A DNA stretch of 39,313 bases, taken from assembly GCF_000568255.1 (NCBI RefSeq), contig NZ_KK037166.1, positions 120,282 to 159,594 on the forward strand, read 5' to 3'. Both the position numbers and the translations under genes were made by a program. Source of the DNA: Kutzneria sp. 744 (lineage in GTDB: Bacteria; Actinomycetota; Actinomycetes; Mycobacteriales; Pseudonocardiaceae). The first letter of the stretch is position 1. Each line of letters starts with the position of its first letter. The notes beneath the pieces are model-generated. The model had not been told where the DNA came from, did no database searches, and was given only the letters and a program-made list of their open reading frames with translations. Shown here piece after piece: positions 7,459 to 15,034 of the stretch.

Positions 7459-8385
7459 ATGGACCTCCTGACGGATGCACTGGCCGTCGGCGGAGTGCGC
7501 GGCACGGTCGGCGCGCGGATCGAGGCCGGCGGCACCTGGGGCCTGTCGTGGTCGACGCTCAACGGGGCCACGTTCTACGCCGTCACCTCGGGCACGGCCT
7601 GGCTGACCGTGGCCGGCGACGAGCCACGGCAGCTCATGCCCGGCGACGTCGTGCTGCTCACCAACGGCACCCCGCACGGCATCAGCAGCGCCCCCGGCGT
7701 GCCGCTCACCCCGTGCCCGGGCTGCAACGCCGACGAGGTGATGGCCGATGGCTCCGTGGTCCGGCTGGGCACGGGCGAGGTCCAGACGCACATCCTCGGC
7801 GCGACCTACGCGTACGACCCCACCGTGAACACACAGGTCATGGCGGTGCTGCCGACGGTCCTGCACATCAAGGCGGACAACGGCGGGACCTGCCTGGACG
7901 ACACCGTCCGCCTGCTGTCCCGGGAGCTGGCGTACCCGCAGCTCGCCATCGGCTACGTGCTCAACCGGTTGGTCGACATCGCGCTGGTGCAGCTGCTGCG
8001 GGTCTGGCTGGCCGGCGGCCCGCCGGAGGTTCGCGGGACCTGGCTCAGCGCGCTCGACGACCCGGTGGTCGGCGCGGCGCTGGCGACCCTGCATGAGGAG
8101 CCGGCGCGGGCGTGGACCACGGAGTCGTTGGCGGCCAAGCTGACGATCTCTCGCAGCACCCTGACCCGACGCTTCCGGGCCGCGGTCGGCACCGCGCCGG
8201 CCGACTACCTGACCCGCTGGCGGATGGACCTCGCCGCGGTCCGGCTGCGGGACACCGACGACACCCTCGACGCCATCGCCCGCTCCGTCGGCTACACCTC
8301 GGTGTACGCGTTCAGCCGGGCCTTCCGGCGCTCCCGCTGCCAGGCGCCCGGCCAGTTCCGCACCGCGGCCCGGACCTCGGCGTGA
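7459..8385 (+). CDS. AraC-family transcriptional regulator (cupin_6 + HTH_18)
   Basis: A 308-residue protein. Residues ~5-190 form a cupin-type sensor (TFYAVTSGTAWLTV, QLMPGDVVLLTNGTPHGI). Residues ~210-305 contain two AraC helix-turn-helices (TTESLAAKLTISRSTLTRRF; TLDAIARSVGYTSVYAFSRAF). The start is placed at ATG 7459 (MDLLTDAL), usual for this subfamily, rather than an upstream GTG. Regulators of this type often control an adjacent, divergent redox enzyme; here that is the Ddn-like gene. The stop overlaps a possible GTG start of the next gene. Confidence 0.92.
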   Translation: MDLLTDALAVGGVRGTVGARIEAGGTWGLSWSTLNGATFYAVTSGTAWLTVAGDEPRQLMPGDVVLLTNGTPHGISSAPGVPLTPCPGCNADEVMADGSVVRLGTGEVQTHILGATYAYDPTVNTQVMAVLPTVLHIKADNGGTCLDDTVRLLSRELAYPQLAIGYVLNRLVDIALVQLLRVWLAGGPPEVRGTWLSALDDPVVGAALATLHEEPARAWTTESLAAKLTISRSTLTRRFRAAVGTAPADYLTRWRMDLAAVRLRDTDDTLDAIARSVGYTSVYAFSRAFRRSRCQAPGQFRTAARTSA

Positions 8386-8387
8386 TC

Positions 8388-8852
8388 ATGGACGTGCGGA
8401 TCCGCACCTTTGTCGCGTCGAAGGGCGAGCTGGTCCGCCTGGACGACAGCACCCCGACGCTGCGCGTGGGCCGGGACGAGTACCTCGACGGCGTCGCCAC
8501 GATCGAGGTCAAGGGGCGGCCGGTGATCGACGAGACGTACGTGGATGCCATCGACTGGTTCTGGGGCTCTCTGTGGCACCGAACCAAGGAATTCGCCAAC
8601 GGCGCCGACGTGACGGTCGGGCTGTGCTCGCTGCCGTACGAGCTGGGGCTGGTCCACCTGGCCGACCGGAACGCGCAGATCTCCTTCACCGGCCGAGGCG
8701 TCTCGGTGCGGCGGTTCTGCCCGGCGGACATGCTCGTCGAGGCCATCGTCACGGAGGCGGAGTCGTTCTACCGCAACAGGATCCGGCTGGCCCGGAAGCA
8801 GCAGCGGGAATGGCCACGGACGCTGGACGACATACGCGCGTTTCGCGGCTAG
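8388..8852 (+). CDS. Hypothetical protein coupled to AraC gene
   Basis: A 154-residue soluble protein with no signal peptide, TM segment or motif I recognise. It has an acidic/aromatic centre (DAIDWFWGSLWHRTKEF) and a basic C-terminal helix (FYRNRIRLARKQQREW). GTG 8382 (GTGATC) overlaps the AraC stop and is an alternative start, two codons upstream of ATG 8388. Codon use is typical of the host, and the tight overlap suggests cotranslation with the regulator. It ends 1 bp before a large hairpin. Confidence 0.7.
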   Translation: MDVRIRTFVASKGELVRLDDSTPTLRVGRDEYLDGVATIEVKGRPVIDETYVDAIDWFWGSLWHRTKEFANGADVTVGLCSLPYELGLVHLADRNAQISFTGRGVSVRRFCPADMLVEAIVTEAESFYRNRIRLARKQQREWPRTLDDIRAFRG

Positions 8853-8853
8853 G

Positions 8854-8918
8854 TCTCATGCAGGGAAGGACGCCTTACCCGCGTTCAACGAGGGTAAGGC
8901 GTCCTTCCCTGCATGAGA
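8854..8918. terminator. 27-bp perfect-stem hairpin between convergent genes
   Basis: Arms at 8854-8880 and 8892-8918 are perfectly complementary over 27 bp with an 11-nt loop. The core is GGAAGGACGCCTTACC. The element begins 1 bp after the plus-strand stop and ends 8 bp before the minus-strand stop, so it can serve as a bidirectional terminator. The stem is unusually long and lower in GC than its surroundings, suggesting a dispersed genomic repeat. Confidence 0.85.
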
Positions 8919-8926
8919 GAGGGGCG

Positions 8927-9721
8927 TCAGAAGGCGGGCCAGGGGATGGCGGGCCACTCGCCGGAGGGCTCGGGGTAGGCGCCGGCGGCCAGCAGCAGCT
9001 CGGTGCGGGTGATCAGGGCCGACACCTCGCGCCGCGTCAGGTGCTCAGCGACCTGCTCGGCGACGTCCCCGTCCAGGCCAGCCCGCAGCTTGCGTAGGGC
9101 CTCGACCGCCTCGGCCGACAGCGGCTCGCCGAGCCAGCCCCACAGCACGGTCCGCAGCTTGGACTCGGCGTGCATGCAGATGCCGTGGTCGACGCCGTAC
9201 ACCGCGTCCGTCGCGGTGTGCAGCACGTGCCCGCCCTTGCGGTCGGCGTTGTTGACGACGACGTCCATCGCCGCCATCAGCCGCATCCGGGGGTGGTCGG
9301 CATGCACCAGCACGGCGGGGTCGCCGTACCGGTCGGTGGCGTGCAGCACGGCCTTCCAGCCCTCGGGCACGTCGTCCACCGACACGATGTCGATCAGGTC
9401 GGCGTCCTCGTCGGTGTCCACCCACAGCTGCACCATGCCGGGCCCGAACGGGCCCGGCCGTAACACCGTGGGCGGCACGACGTCGAAGCCGGCGGCCTTC
9501 GACACCAGGTAGGTCGCCACCTCGCGGCCGGCCAGCGTGCCGTCCGGGAAGTCCCACAGCGGGCGTTCGCCGTTGATCGGCTTGTACACGCAGTTGGCCT
9601 GCACGCCGTGGTGGCTGATGGTGCCGAACAGCGTCGCGTTCGAGGCGTCCACCAACCGTCCGGTCACCTCGATCCGACCGCGCTCGACCAGTTCCAGCGC
9701 CCCGGGGTCGGTGGGCAGCAC
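8927..9721 (-). CDS. SCO1664 family protein (PI3/4-kinase-like fold)
   Basis: A 264-residue protein of the conserved actinobacterial SCO1664 family. Recognisable stretches are GVQANCVYKPINGERPLWDF, LAGREVATYLVSKA, DVVVNNADRKGGHVL and VYGVDHGICMHAE. The last two correspond to the N/D catalytic and metal motifs of PI3/4-kinase-like enzymes. Substrate unknown. It starts at GTG 9721, 8 bp after the DUF3090 stop, and the two genes form a pair conserved across actinobacteria, often near the mycothiol gene mshC. A longer upstream frame is open but overlaps DUF3090 and lacks family similarity. Confidence 0.88.
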   Translation of the reverse strand: MLPTDPGALELVERGRIEVTGRLVDASNATLFGTISHHGVQANCVYKPINGERPLWDFPDGTLAGREVATYLVSKAAGFDVVPPTVLRPGPFGPGMVQLWVDTDEDADLIDIVSVDDVPEGWKAVLHATDRYGDPAVLVHADHPRMRLMAAMDVVVNNADRKGGHVLHTATDAVYGVDHGICMHAESKLRTVLWGWLGEPLSAEAVEALRKLRAGLDGDVAEQVAEHLTRREVSALITRTELLLAAGAYPEPSGEWPAIPWPAF

Positions 9722-9729
9722 CGCCGGCC

Positions 9730-10296
9730 TCAGCTGTCCTCGGTGCGGCGGTAGCCGTTCTGCCTCGGGCAGACGTGACCACTGGGGTCGAGCGGCTCCT
9801 CGCACAGCGGACAGGGTTTGCGGCCGGCGTTGACGACCCGGTCGGCGCGGACGGCGAAGGCGCGGGCGGCCGGCGGCGTGAGGAACACCCGGACCGCGTC
9901 CGGGCCCTCCTCCGTGTCATCCAGCACGACGGCCTCGTCGACCTCGTCCTCGGTGGCGGCCAACAGCTCCACCACCACGGCGGTCGAGTCGGCGTCCCAG
10001 CCCAGGCCCATGGTGCCGACGCGGAACTCCTCCTCGACCGGCACCGTCAGGGGCTCGGTGTCGACCAGGTCGTCGGGCGCGCTGTCGGGCACCTCGGCGC
10101 CGAAACGCCGCTGCACCTCCTCCAGCAGCGAGCCGATCCGGTCGGCGAGCACGGTCAGTTGCGTTTTCTCCAGCACCACGCTGACCAGGCGGCCGTCCTC
10201 GGCCGCCTGCAGGTAGAAGGTGCGGTCACCAGGTTCCCCGACGGTTCCGGCTACGAACCGGTCGGGCTGGCGGAATACATGAATGACACGAGCCAT
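9730..10296 (-). CDS. DUF3090 family protein
   Basis: A 188-residue protein starting at ATG 10296 (MARVIHVFRQPDRFVAGT), the invariant N-terminus of DUF3090. FYLQAAEDGRLVSVVLEK is characteristic. The C-terminus carries a probable zinc-binding pair (CPLCEEPLDPSGHVCPRQNG). Function unknown; it is the standard partner of the SCO1664-like gene directly downstream. In other actinomycetes a histidine-phosphatase gene commonly precedes this pair. Here that position is occupied by a tnpB element facing away. Confidence 0.92.
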   Translation of the reverse strand: MARVIHVFRQPDRFVAGTVGEPGDRTFYLQAAEDGRLVSVVLEKTQLTVLADRIGSLLEEVQRRFGAEVPDSAPDDLVDTEPLTVPVEEEFRVGTMGLGWDADSTAVVVELLAATEDEVDEAVVLDDTEEGPDAVRVFLTPPAARAFAVRADRVVNAGRKPCPLCEEPLDPSGHVCPRQNGYRRTEDS

Positions 10297-10429
10297 GGCA
10301 CTGATGACCCTAAGGGATGGCGTCCACCGGGGCCGCACGTCCCCCTCCGGTTTCACGGTCGGCGAACCCGTCGCGTCGCCGGTCCACGTCTGTATCGGGT
10401 TTCCCGTCGTCGTGACATGGGCGGACGCT

Positions 10430-11755
10430 ATGGTGATCTTCGTGAAGCAGGTCGTGCAGGTGCGGCTGTTGCCGTGGCCCGAGCACGCACAGGCGTTGTT
10501 GGTCACCCTGCACACATGCAACGCGGCCGCGTCCTGACTGGCCGGGCAGATGCATGCCGATCAGGTGTTCCGGAAGTTCGATGTGCAGAAGCGTTTCTAC
10601 GGTCAGTTGCGGGAGCGGTTCGGGTTGGCCGCGCAGCCGGCGATCCGGGTGATCGGCAAGGTCGTCGACGCCTACACGGCACGCAACGCGAACCTGAAGG
10701 CCGGCAACTACGGGCGGCCCGGGTCGGACCGCCGTCGCAAGGTGCACGACACACCGATCATGTTCCGCCCGCAGGCCGGGCAGCCGTTCGACGCCCGCTG
10801 CCTGTCCTGGCAACTCGGTGACGCCGGCCGTGAGGGCACAGTGTCGATCTGGACCACAGCCGGCCGGCTCAAGGACGTGCGGCTCGCCGGAAGCGCCGTC
10901 CAGATGGCCCTGTTGCGATCCCGATCGATCGGGGAAACCGATCTGGTGTATCGCGACGGAATGTGGCTTTTGCACGCCGCCGTCGACATCATCGAGACCT
11001 CCCAGCGCGAACCGTTGAACGGATTTATGGGCGTTGACCTGGGTATCGTCAACATCGCCACCACCTCTGACGGCGATCAGTTCTCCGGGTCGCGTCTGAA
11101 CCGCCACCGCCGGCGTCAACTGCGGCTGCGGAGGCGGTTGCAGGCCAAGAAGACCTCTTCCGCGCGGCGGCTGCTGAAGAAACGCCGACGCAAGGAGGCC
11201 CGGTTCGCCACCGACGTCAACCACCAGGTCAGCAAGAACATCGTGGCCGAGGCTGAACGCACCGGACACGGGATCGCCGTCGAGGAGTTGACGGGAATCC
11301 GCGCGCGGGTACGGCTTCGCAAGCCCCAACGGGCCACGCTGCACAGCTGGGCATTCGCCCAGCTCGGACAGTTCCTGACCTTCAAAGCCCAGCGAGCCGG
11401 TGTGGCGGTGGTGCAGGTCGATCCGGCCTACACCTCCCAGACCTGCCACGTCTGCGGGCACGTCGACAAACGCAACCGCCGCAGTCAGGCGGTGTTCCAC
11501 TGTGGCCGGTGTGACTTCGTTGGGCACGCCGACCACAACGCGGCGCTCAACATCGCAGCACGCGGTGTGCAGCGCTGGGGCGAAGTCAAGCGTCCACACG
11601 CAGCGCCCATCCTGGCAGCCAGGACGGCAGCAGCAAGCCTACGAACCGCCGCCAGCGGCGGTCGGCACCCTCGTTCGTTGACGGACGAGCCCATGACAGT
11701 CAGCGAAGGGCCCGCCGCGCGGTGGGCGGGATTGGTTAGGGTCGTGGCGTGGTGA
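10430..11755 (+). pseudogene. tnpB: Solitary TnpB (IS200/IS605-type RNA-guided nuclease) with early nonsense codon
   Basis: From ATG 10430 the frame reads MVIFVKQVVQVRLLPWPEHA through CNAAAS and meets TGA at 10535-10537, exactly where relatives have Trp (NAAxW). The same frame then continues as LAGQMHADQVFRKFD and stays open to 11755. All three RuvC acidic positions are visible: Asp in GVDLGIVNIATTS, Glu in IAVEELTGIR, Asp in GHADHNAALNIA. So is the zinc ribbon (CHVCGH and CGRCDF). Re-initiation at ATG 10550 would lose the first ~40 residues of the WED domain. No tnpA is present. The frame ends inside the start of the next gene, so its last ~60 codons may be element end rather than protein. 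Confidence 0.85.
11645..11730 (+). ncRNA. Candidate omega RNA / right-end hairpins of tnpB element
   Basis: Three hairpins follow one another at the 3' end of tnpB. A: 11645-11651 with 11656-11662, a perfect 7-bp stem. B: 11670-11678 with 11681-11689, 9 bp including one U-G pair. C: 11711-11716 with 11725-11730. In TnpB systems the guide RNA scaffold overlaps the tnpB 3' end and the guide is the flanking DNA just beyond the element. The exact boundary cannot be fixed without comparing empty sites. Confidence 0.4.
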
Positions 11756-13692
11756 AGATCGCTTCGTACGGAACGTGGGTGTCCCCGCTCGCCGCGCAGG
11801 ACGTGGCCGCGGCCGGGGGCTCGGTGCAGTGGGTCGACCTGCGCGACGGGGAGACCTGGTGGGCCGAGAGCCGTCCCGACGAGGGCGGCCGGGTGGCGCT
11901 GATGCGCTCGGGCGCGCCGGGTGGGCAGCCCCGGCAGGTGCTGGCCGCGCCGTGGAACGTCCGCAACCGCGTCCACGAGTACGGCGGCCGGCCGTGGGCG
12001 TTCGTCGGCGGCAAGATCGTTTTCACCCATTGGGTCGATCAGCGGGTGTACGTGGTGGACCCCGACGACGAGGCGGCGACGCCGTCGCCGCTGAGCCCGG
12101 AACCGGCCCGTGAGCACGGCGACCGGTACGCCGACCTGACCGCGAGCCCGGACGGCGCCGAAGTGTGGTGCGTGCGGGAGACCCAGCTGTCGGACGCCAA
12201 CGTGAACGTGCGCCGCGAGCTGGTGGCGCTGCCGCTGGACGGGTCGCAGCAGGTGCGGGTGCTCGCCGCGAGCCACCACTTCATGTCCGCGCCCAAGCCG
12301 TCCCCGGACGGCCGGCACGTGGCCTGGCTGGGCTGGAACCACCCGGCGATGCCGTGGGACGGCAACGAGCTGTGCGTGGCCGAGCTGACCGAGGACGGCA
12401 AGATCGGCGAGCACCGGGTGATCGCCGGCGGCCCGGCCGAGTCGGTGTGCCAGCACCGGTGGGAGAGCCCGGACTCGCTGCTGGTGCTGACCGACCCACA
12501 GGGCTGGTGGAACCTGCACCGGATCACGCTGGACGGGGCCGCGACCAACCTCGCGCCGTGCGAGGAGGAGCTGGGCGGGCCGCTGTGGCGCCTGGGCGGC
12601 AGCTGGTTCGCGCCGCTGGGCAACGGCCGGCACGCCATCGTGCGCGGTACGGCGCTGGCCGTGCTGGACGAGCGCAGCGGCACGGTCACCGACGTTGAGA
12701 CCGATCTGCCGGTGTGGCTGGGGCAGCTGGCGGCCGAGGACGGCGTGGTCGTCGGCATCGCCGCCGGCCCGCACACGGAGGACGTGGTCGCGCGGCTGGA
12801 CCTGGCCACCGGCGAGCTGGACGAGCTGACCACGACCGAGCCGCTGCCGCTGGACGTGGCCTACCTGCCGACGCCGCAGGAGCGGATCTTCACCAGCCCG
12901 GACGGGGAGCGGATCCCCGCCTTCGTGTACCCGCCGACCAACCCGGACTTCGCCGCCCCCGAGGGCGAGCTGCCGCCGTACCTGGTCCACGTGCACGGCG
13001 GCCCGACCGGCGACGTGGTCGGCACGCTCAGCCTGAACTTCGCCTACTTCACCAGCCGCGGCATCGGTGTGGTGGCGGTCAACTACGGCGGCTCCACCGG
13101 CTACGGCCGGAAGTTCCGTGAGCGGCTGCGCGGCCAGTGGGGCGTGGTCGACGTGCAGGACTGCGCCGCCGTGGCAGTGGCACTGGCCGACGAGGGCAGT
13201 GCCGACCGGGCGCGGCTGGCCATCCGGGGCGGCAGCGCCGGCGGCTACACCACGGCCGCGGCGATGACCATGCCGTCGCCGTTCGCCTGCGGCAACGCCA
13301 TGTTCCCGGCCATCGACATGGTGGCCTTCGCCAGCGGCGAGACCCATGACTTCGAGTCCCGCTACCTGGACGGGCTGATCGGCCCGCTGGCGACGTCCCG
13401 CGAGATCTACCTGGAGCGCTCCCCCAGCGAGCGGCCGGACAAGCTGACCGGCCCGATCCTGCTGTTGCAGGGCCTGGAGGACGAGGTCTGCCCGCCGGCC
13501 CACACCGAGGCGTTCGCGCGGGCCATCGAGGGCCTGGGCATTCGGCACGCGTACATCGGCTTCCCCGGTGAGCAGCACGGATTCCGCCGGGCCGAGACGA
13601 TCAAGGCGGCGCTGGAGGCGGAGCTGTCCTTCTACGGGCAGGTGCTGGAGTTCGAGCCGGAGGACGTGCCGAGGCTGGCGCTGCGCACGTGA
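11749..13692 (+). CDS. S9-family serine peptidase (prolyl oligopeptidase / acylaminoacyl-peptidase type)
   Basis: A 647-residue cytosolic protein without signal peptide. Residues ~1-370 are a WD/propeller-like repeat domain. Residues ~400-647 are an alpha/beta hydrolase with HVHGGPTGDV (oxyanion region), RGGSAGGYTT (Ser ~494), LEDEVCPP (Asp ~577) and GEQHGFRR (His ~609). It likely removes residues or acylated residues from short peptides. The GTG at 11749 lies just after the tnpB element, so the native promoter may have been changed by the insertion. The stop overlaps the GTG of the LD-carboxypeptidase gene, so the two are cotranslated. Confidence 0.93.
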   Translation: MVKIASYGTWVSPLAAQDVAAAGGSVQWVDLRDGETWWAESRPDEGGRVALMRSGAPGGQPRQVLAAPWNVRNRVHEYGGRPWAFVGGKIVFTHWVDQRVYVVDPDDEAATPSPLSPEPAREHGDRYADLTASPDGAEVWCVRETQLSDANVNVRRELVALPLDGSQQVRVLAASHHFMSAPKPSPDGRHVAWLGWNHPAMPWDGNELCVAELTEDGKIGEHRVIAGGPAESVCQHRWESPDSLLVLTDPQGWWNLHRITLDGAATNLAPCEEELGGPLWRLGGSWFAPLGNGRHAIVRGTALAVLDERSGTVTDVETDLPVWLGQLAAEDGVVVGIAAGPHTEDVVARLDLATGELDELTTTEPLPLDVAYLPTPQERIFTSPDGERIPAFVYPPTNPDFAAPEGELPPYLVHVHGGPTGDVVGTLSLNFAYFTSRGIGVVAVNYGGSTGYGRKFRERLRGQWGVVDVQDCAAVAVALADEGSADRARLAIRGGSAGGYTTAAAMTMPSPFACGNAMFPAIDMVAFASGETHDFESRYLDGLIGPLATSREIYLERSPSERPDKLTGPILLLQGLEDEVCPPAHTEAFARAIEGLGIRHAYIGFPGEQHGFRRAETIKAALEAELSFYGQVLEFEPEDVPRLALRT

Positions 13693-14618
13693 CCTCGGAT
13701 CGACTGCGGCCCGAGCGGCTCAAGGCCGGGGACCTGGTGGCGCTGGTCGCGCCGGCCGGTCCCCCGCCGCCTGTGGTGTTGCAGGCCGGCATCGCCATCG
13801 TGCAGTCCTGGGGGCTGCGGGTGCGCGTGGGCAAACACGTCCTGGATCGGCATCCGACGCTGGACTACCTCGCCGGCACGGACGCCGACCGCGCGGCCGA
13901 CCTCCAGGACGCGTGGTGCGATCCGGAGGTGGCGGCGGTGTTCTGCGTCCGCGGCGGCTACGGCTGCCTGCGGATCGCCGACCTGCTCGACTGGGACGCG
14001 ATGGCTGCGGCCGGGCCGAAGGTGTTCGCCGGCTCCAGCGACGTGACCGTGCTGCACGAGCACATCGGCGCCCGGCTGGGGCTGGCGACCCTGTTCGCGC
14101 CGATGGTGGCCACGCTGGCCTTCACCGCCGACGAGCAGGCCCAATCCCATCTCCACTCGACCGTGTTCGAACCCGACGCCGTTCGGGTGTTGACGCGACC
14201 CGGGGCGGGCTCGTTGGTTGCGGGCCGCGCCTCCGGTGTGGTTGTCGGCGGCAACACGAGCCTGCTGGCCGCCGGCCTCGCCGCCAGGGACGCCGTGCCC
14301 GCGCCGGACGGGGCCGTCGCGGTGCTCGAAGACGTGAACGAGGATCCGTATCGGTTGGACGCGATCGTCACGAAACTGCTGCGTGCGGGCTGGTTCGATG
14401 GCGTCGCCGGCATCGCGCTCGGGTCGTGGACCGACTGCGGCGAGCTCGCGCACGTGCGCGCCATGATGCTCGACCGGCTCGGCGGGCTCGGCGTGCCCAT
14501 CGCGTGGGAAATGGGTTTCGGACACTGCCCTGCGCAGCTGACGGTGCCCCTTGGCCTGGTCGCAGACCTGGACGCCGTGGCCGGAACTCTCACCATGAGG
14601 TCAACCGCGTTGCGCTGA
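13689..14618 (+). CDS. Muramoyltetrapeptide LD-carboxypeptidase (peptidase S66)
   Basis: A 309-residue protein of the LdcA family, which cleaves the L,D-bond releasing terminal D-Ala from murein tetrapeptides during cell-wall recycling. The S66 triad is visible: Ser in FAGSSDVTVL (~116), Glu in LEDVNEDPYRLD (~213-219), His in GFGHCPAQ (~277). CVRGGYGCLRIADLLDWD is also typical. No signal peptide, so it acts in the cytosol on recycled muropeptides. It starts at GTG 13689 inside the S9 peptidase stop (GTGA). Pairing with an S9 peptidase suggests a peptide-recycling role (inference). Confidence 0.92.
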   Translation: MTSDRLRPERLKAGDLVALVAPAGPPPPVVLQAGIAIVQSWGLRVRVGKHVLDRHPTLDYLAGTDADRAADLQDAWCDPEVAAVFCVRGGYGCLRIADLLDWDAMAAAGPKVFAGSSDVTVLHEHIGARLGLATLFAPMVATLAFTADEQAQSHLHSTVFEPDAVRVLTRPGAGSLVAGRASGVVVGGNTSLLAAGLAARDAVPAPDGAVAVLEDVNEDPYRLDAIVTKLLRAGWFDGVAGIALGSWTDCGELAHVRAMMLDRLGGLGVPIAWEMGFGHCPAQLTVPLGLVADLDAVAGTLTMRSTALR

Positions 14619-14722
14619 CCGGGTGGTTTCTTGCGCAGATCGTCGAATGCGCGTGACGGCGGGCTCGCCGAGGCCATTATCGGAGGTCGCCGCATCACCG
14701 CATCGACGTCGAAGGGATCACC

Positions 14723-15034
14723 ATGGCTCTGCCCGCACTCACGGCCCAGCAGCGTGCCGAAGCGCTGGCCAAGGCTCAGCGCGCCCGCAAGGCCCGCGCC
14801 GAGCTGCTGGCCGGCCTCAAGGCGGGGACCGTGCAGCTGCCGGAAGTCTTCGAGCGCGCCGAGACCGACGAGGTGGTCCGCAAGACGCGGATCATCGCCG
14901 TCATCAAGGCGTTACCGGGAGTCGGCCCGGTGCGCGCCGCCGAGCTGATGCGAGGCTGCGAGATCGCCGAATCGCGCCGCGTGGGCGGGGTGGGCACCGC
15001 TCAGCGCAGCGCACTGCTGGCCGCCGTCAGCTAG
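14723..15034 (+). CDS. Actinobacterial-type integration host factor (mIHF) paralogue
   Basis: A 103-residue nucleoid protein starting at ATG 14723 after GAAGGGATCACC. It has the family start MALPALTAQQRAEALAKAQ, a charged N-terminal helix, the helix-two-turn-helix VIKALPGVGPVRAAELM and the terminal IAESRRVGGVGTAQRSAL. mIHF binds and bends DNA. The canonical gene normally sits beside gmk, which is absent here, so this is probably a second copy. Its N-terminal helix departs from the highly conserved canonical sequence. The stop shares CTAG with the convergent gene. Confidence 0.92.
   Translation: MALPALTAQQRAEALAKAQRARKARAELLAGLKAGTVQLPEVFERAETDEVVRKTRIIAVIKALPGVGPVRAAELMRGCEIAESRRVGGVGTAQRSALLAAVS

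Noticed and set aside
11485-13578. Minus-strand frame of 697 codons opposite tnpB and the S9 peptidase
   Set aside because: Spans two unrelated plus-strand genes and is compositionally a shadow.
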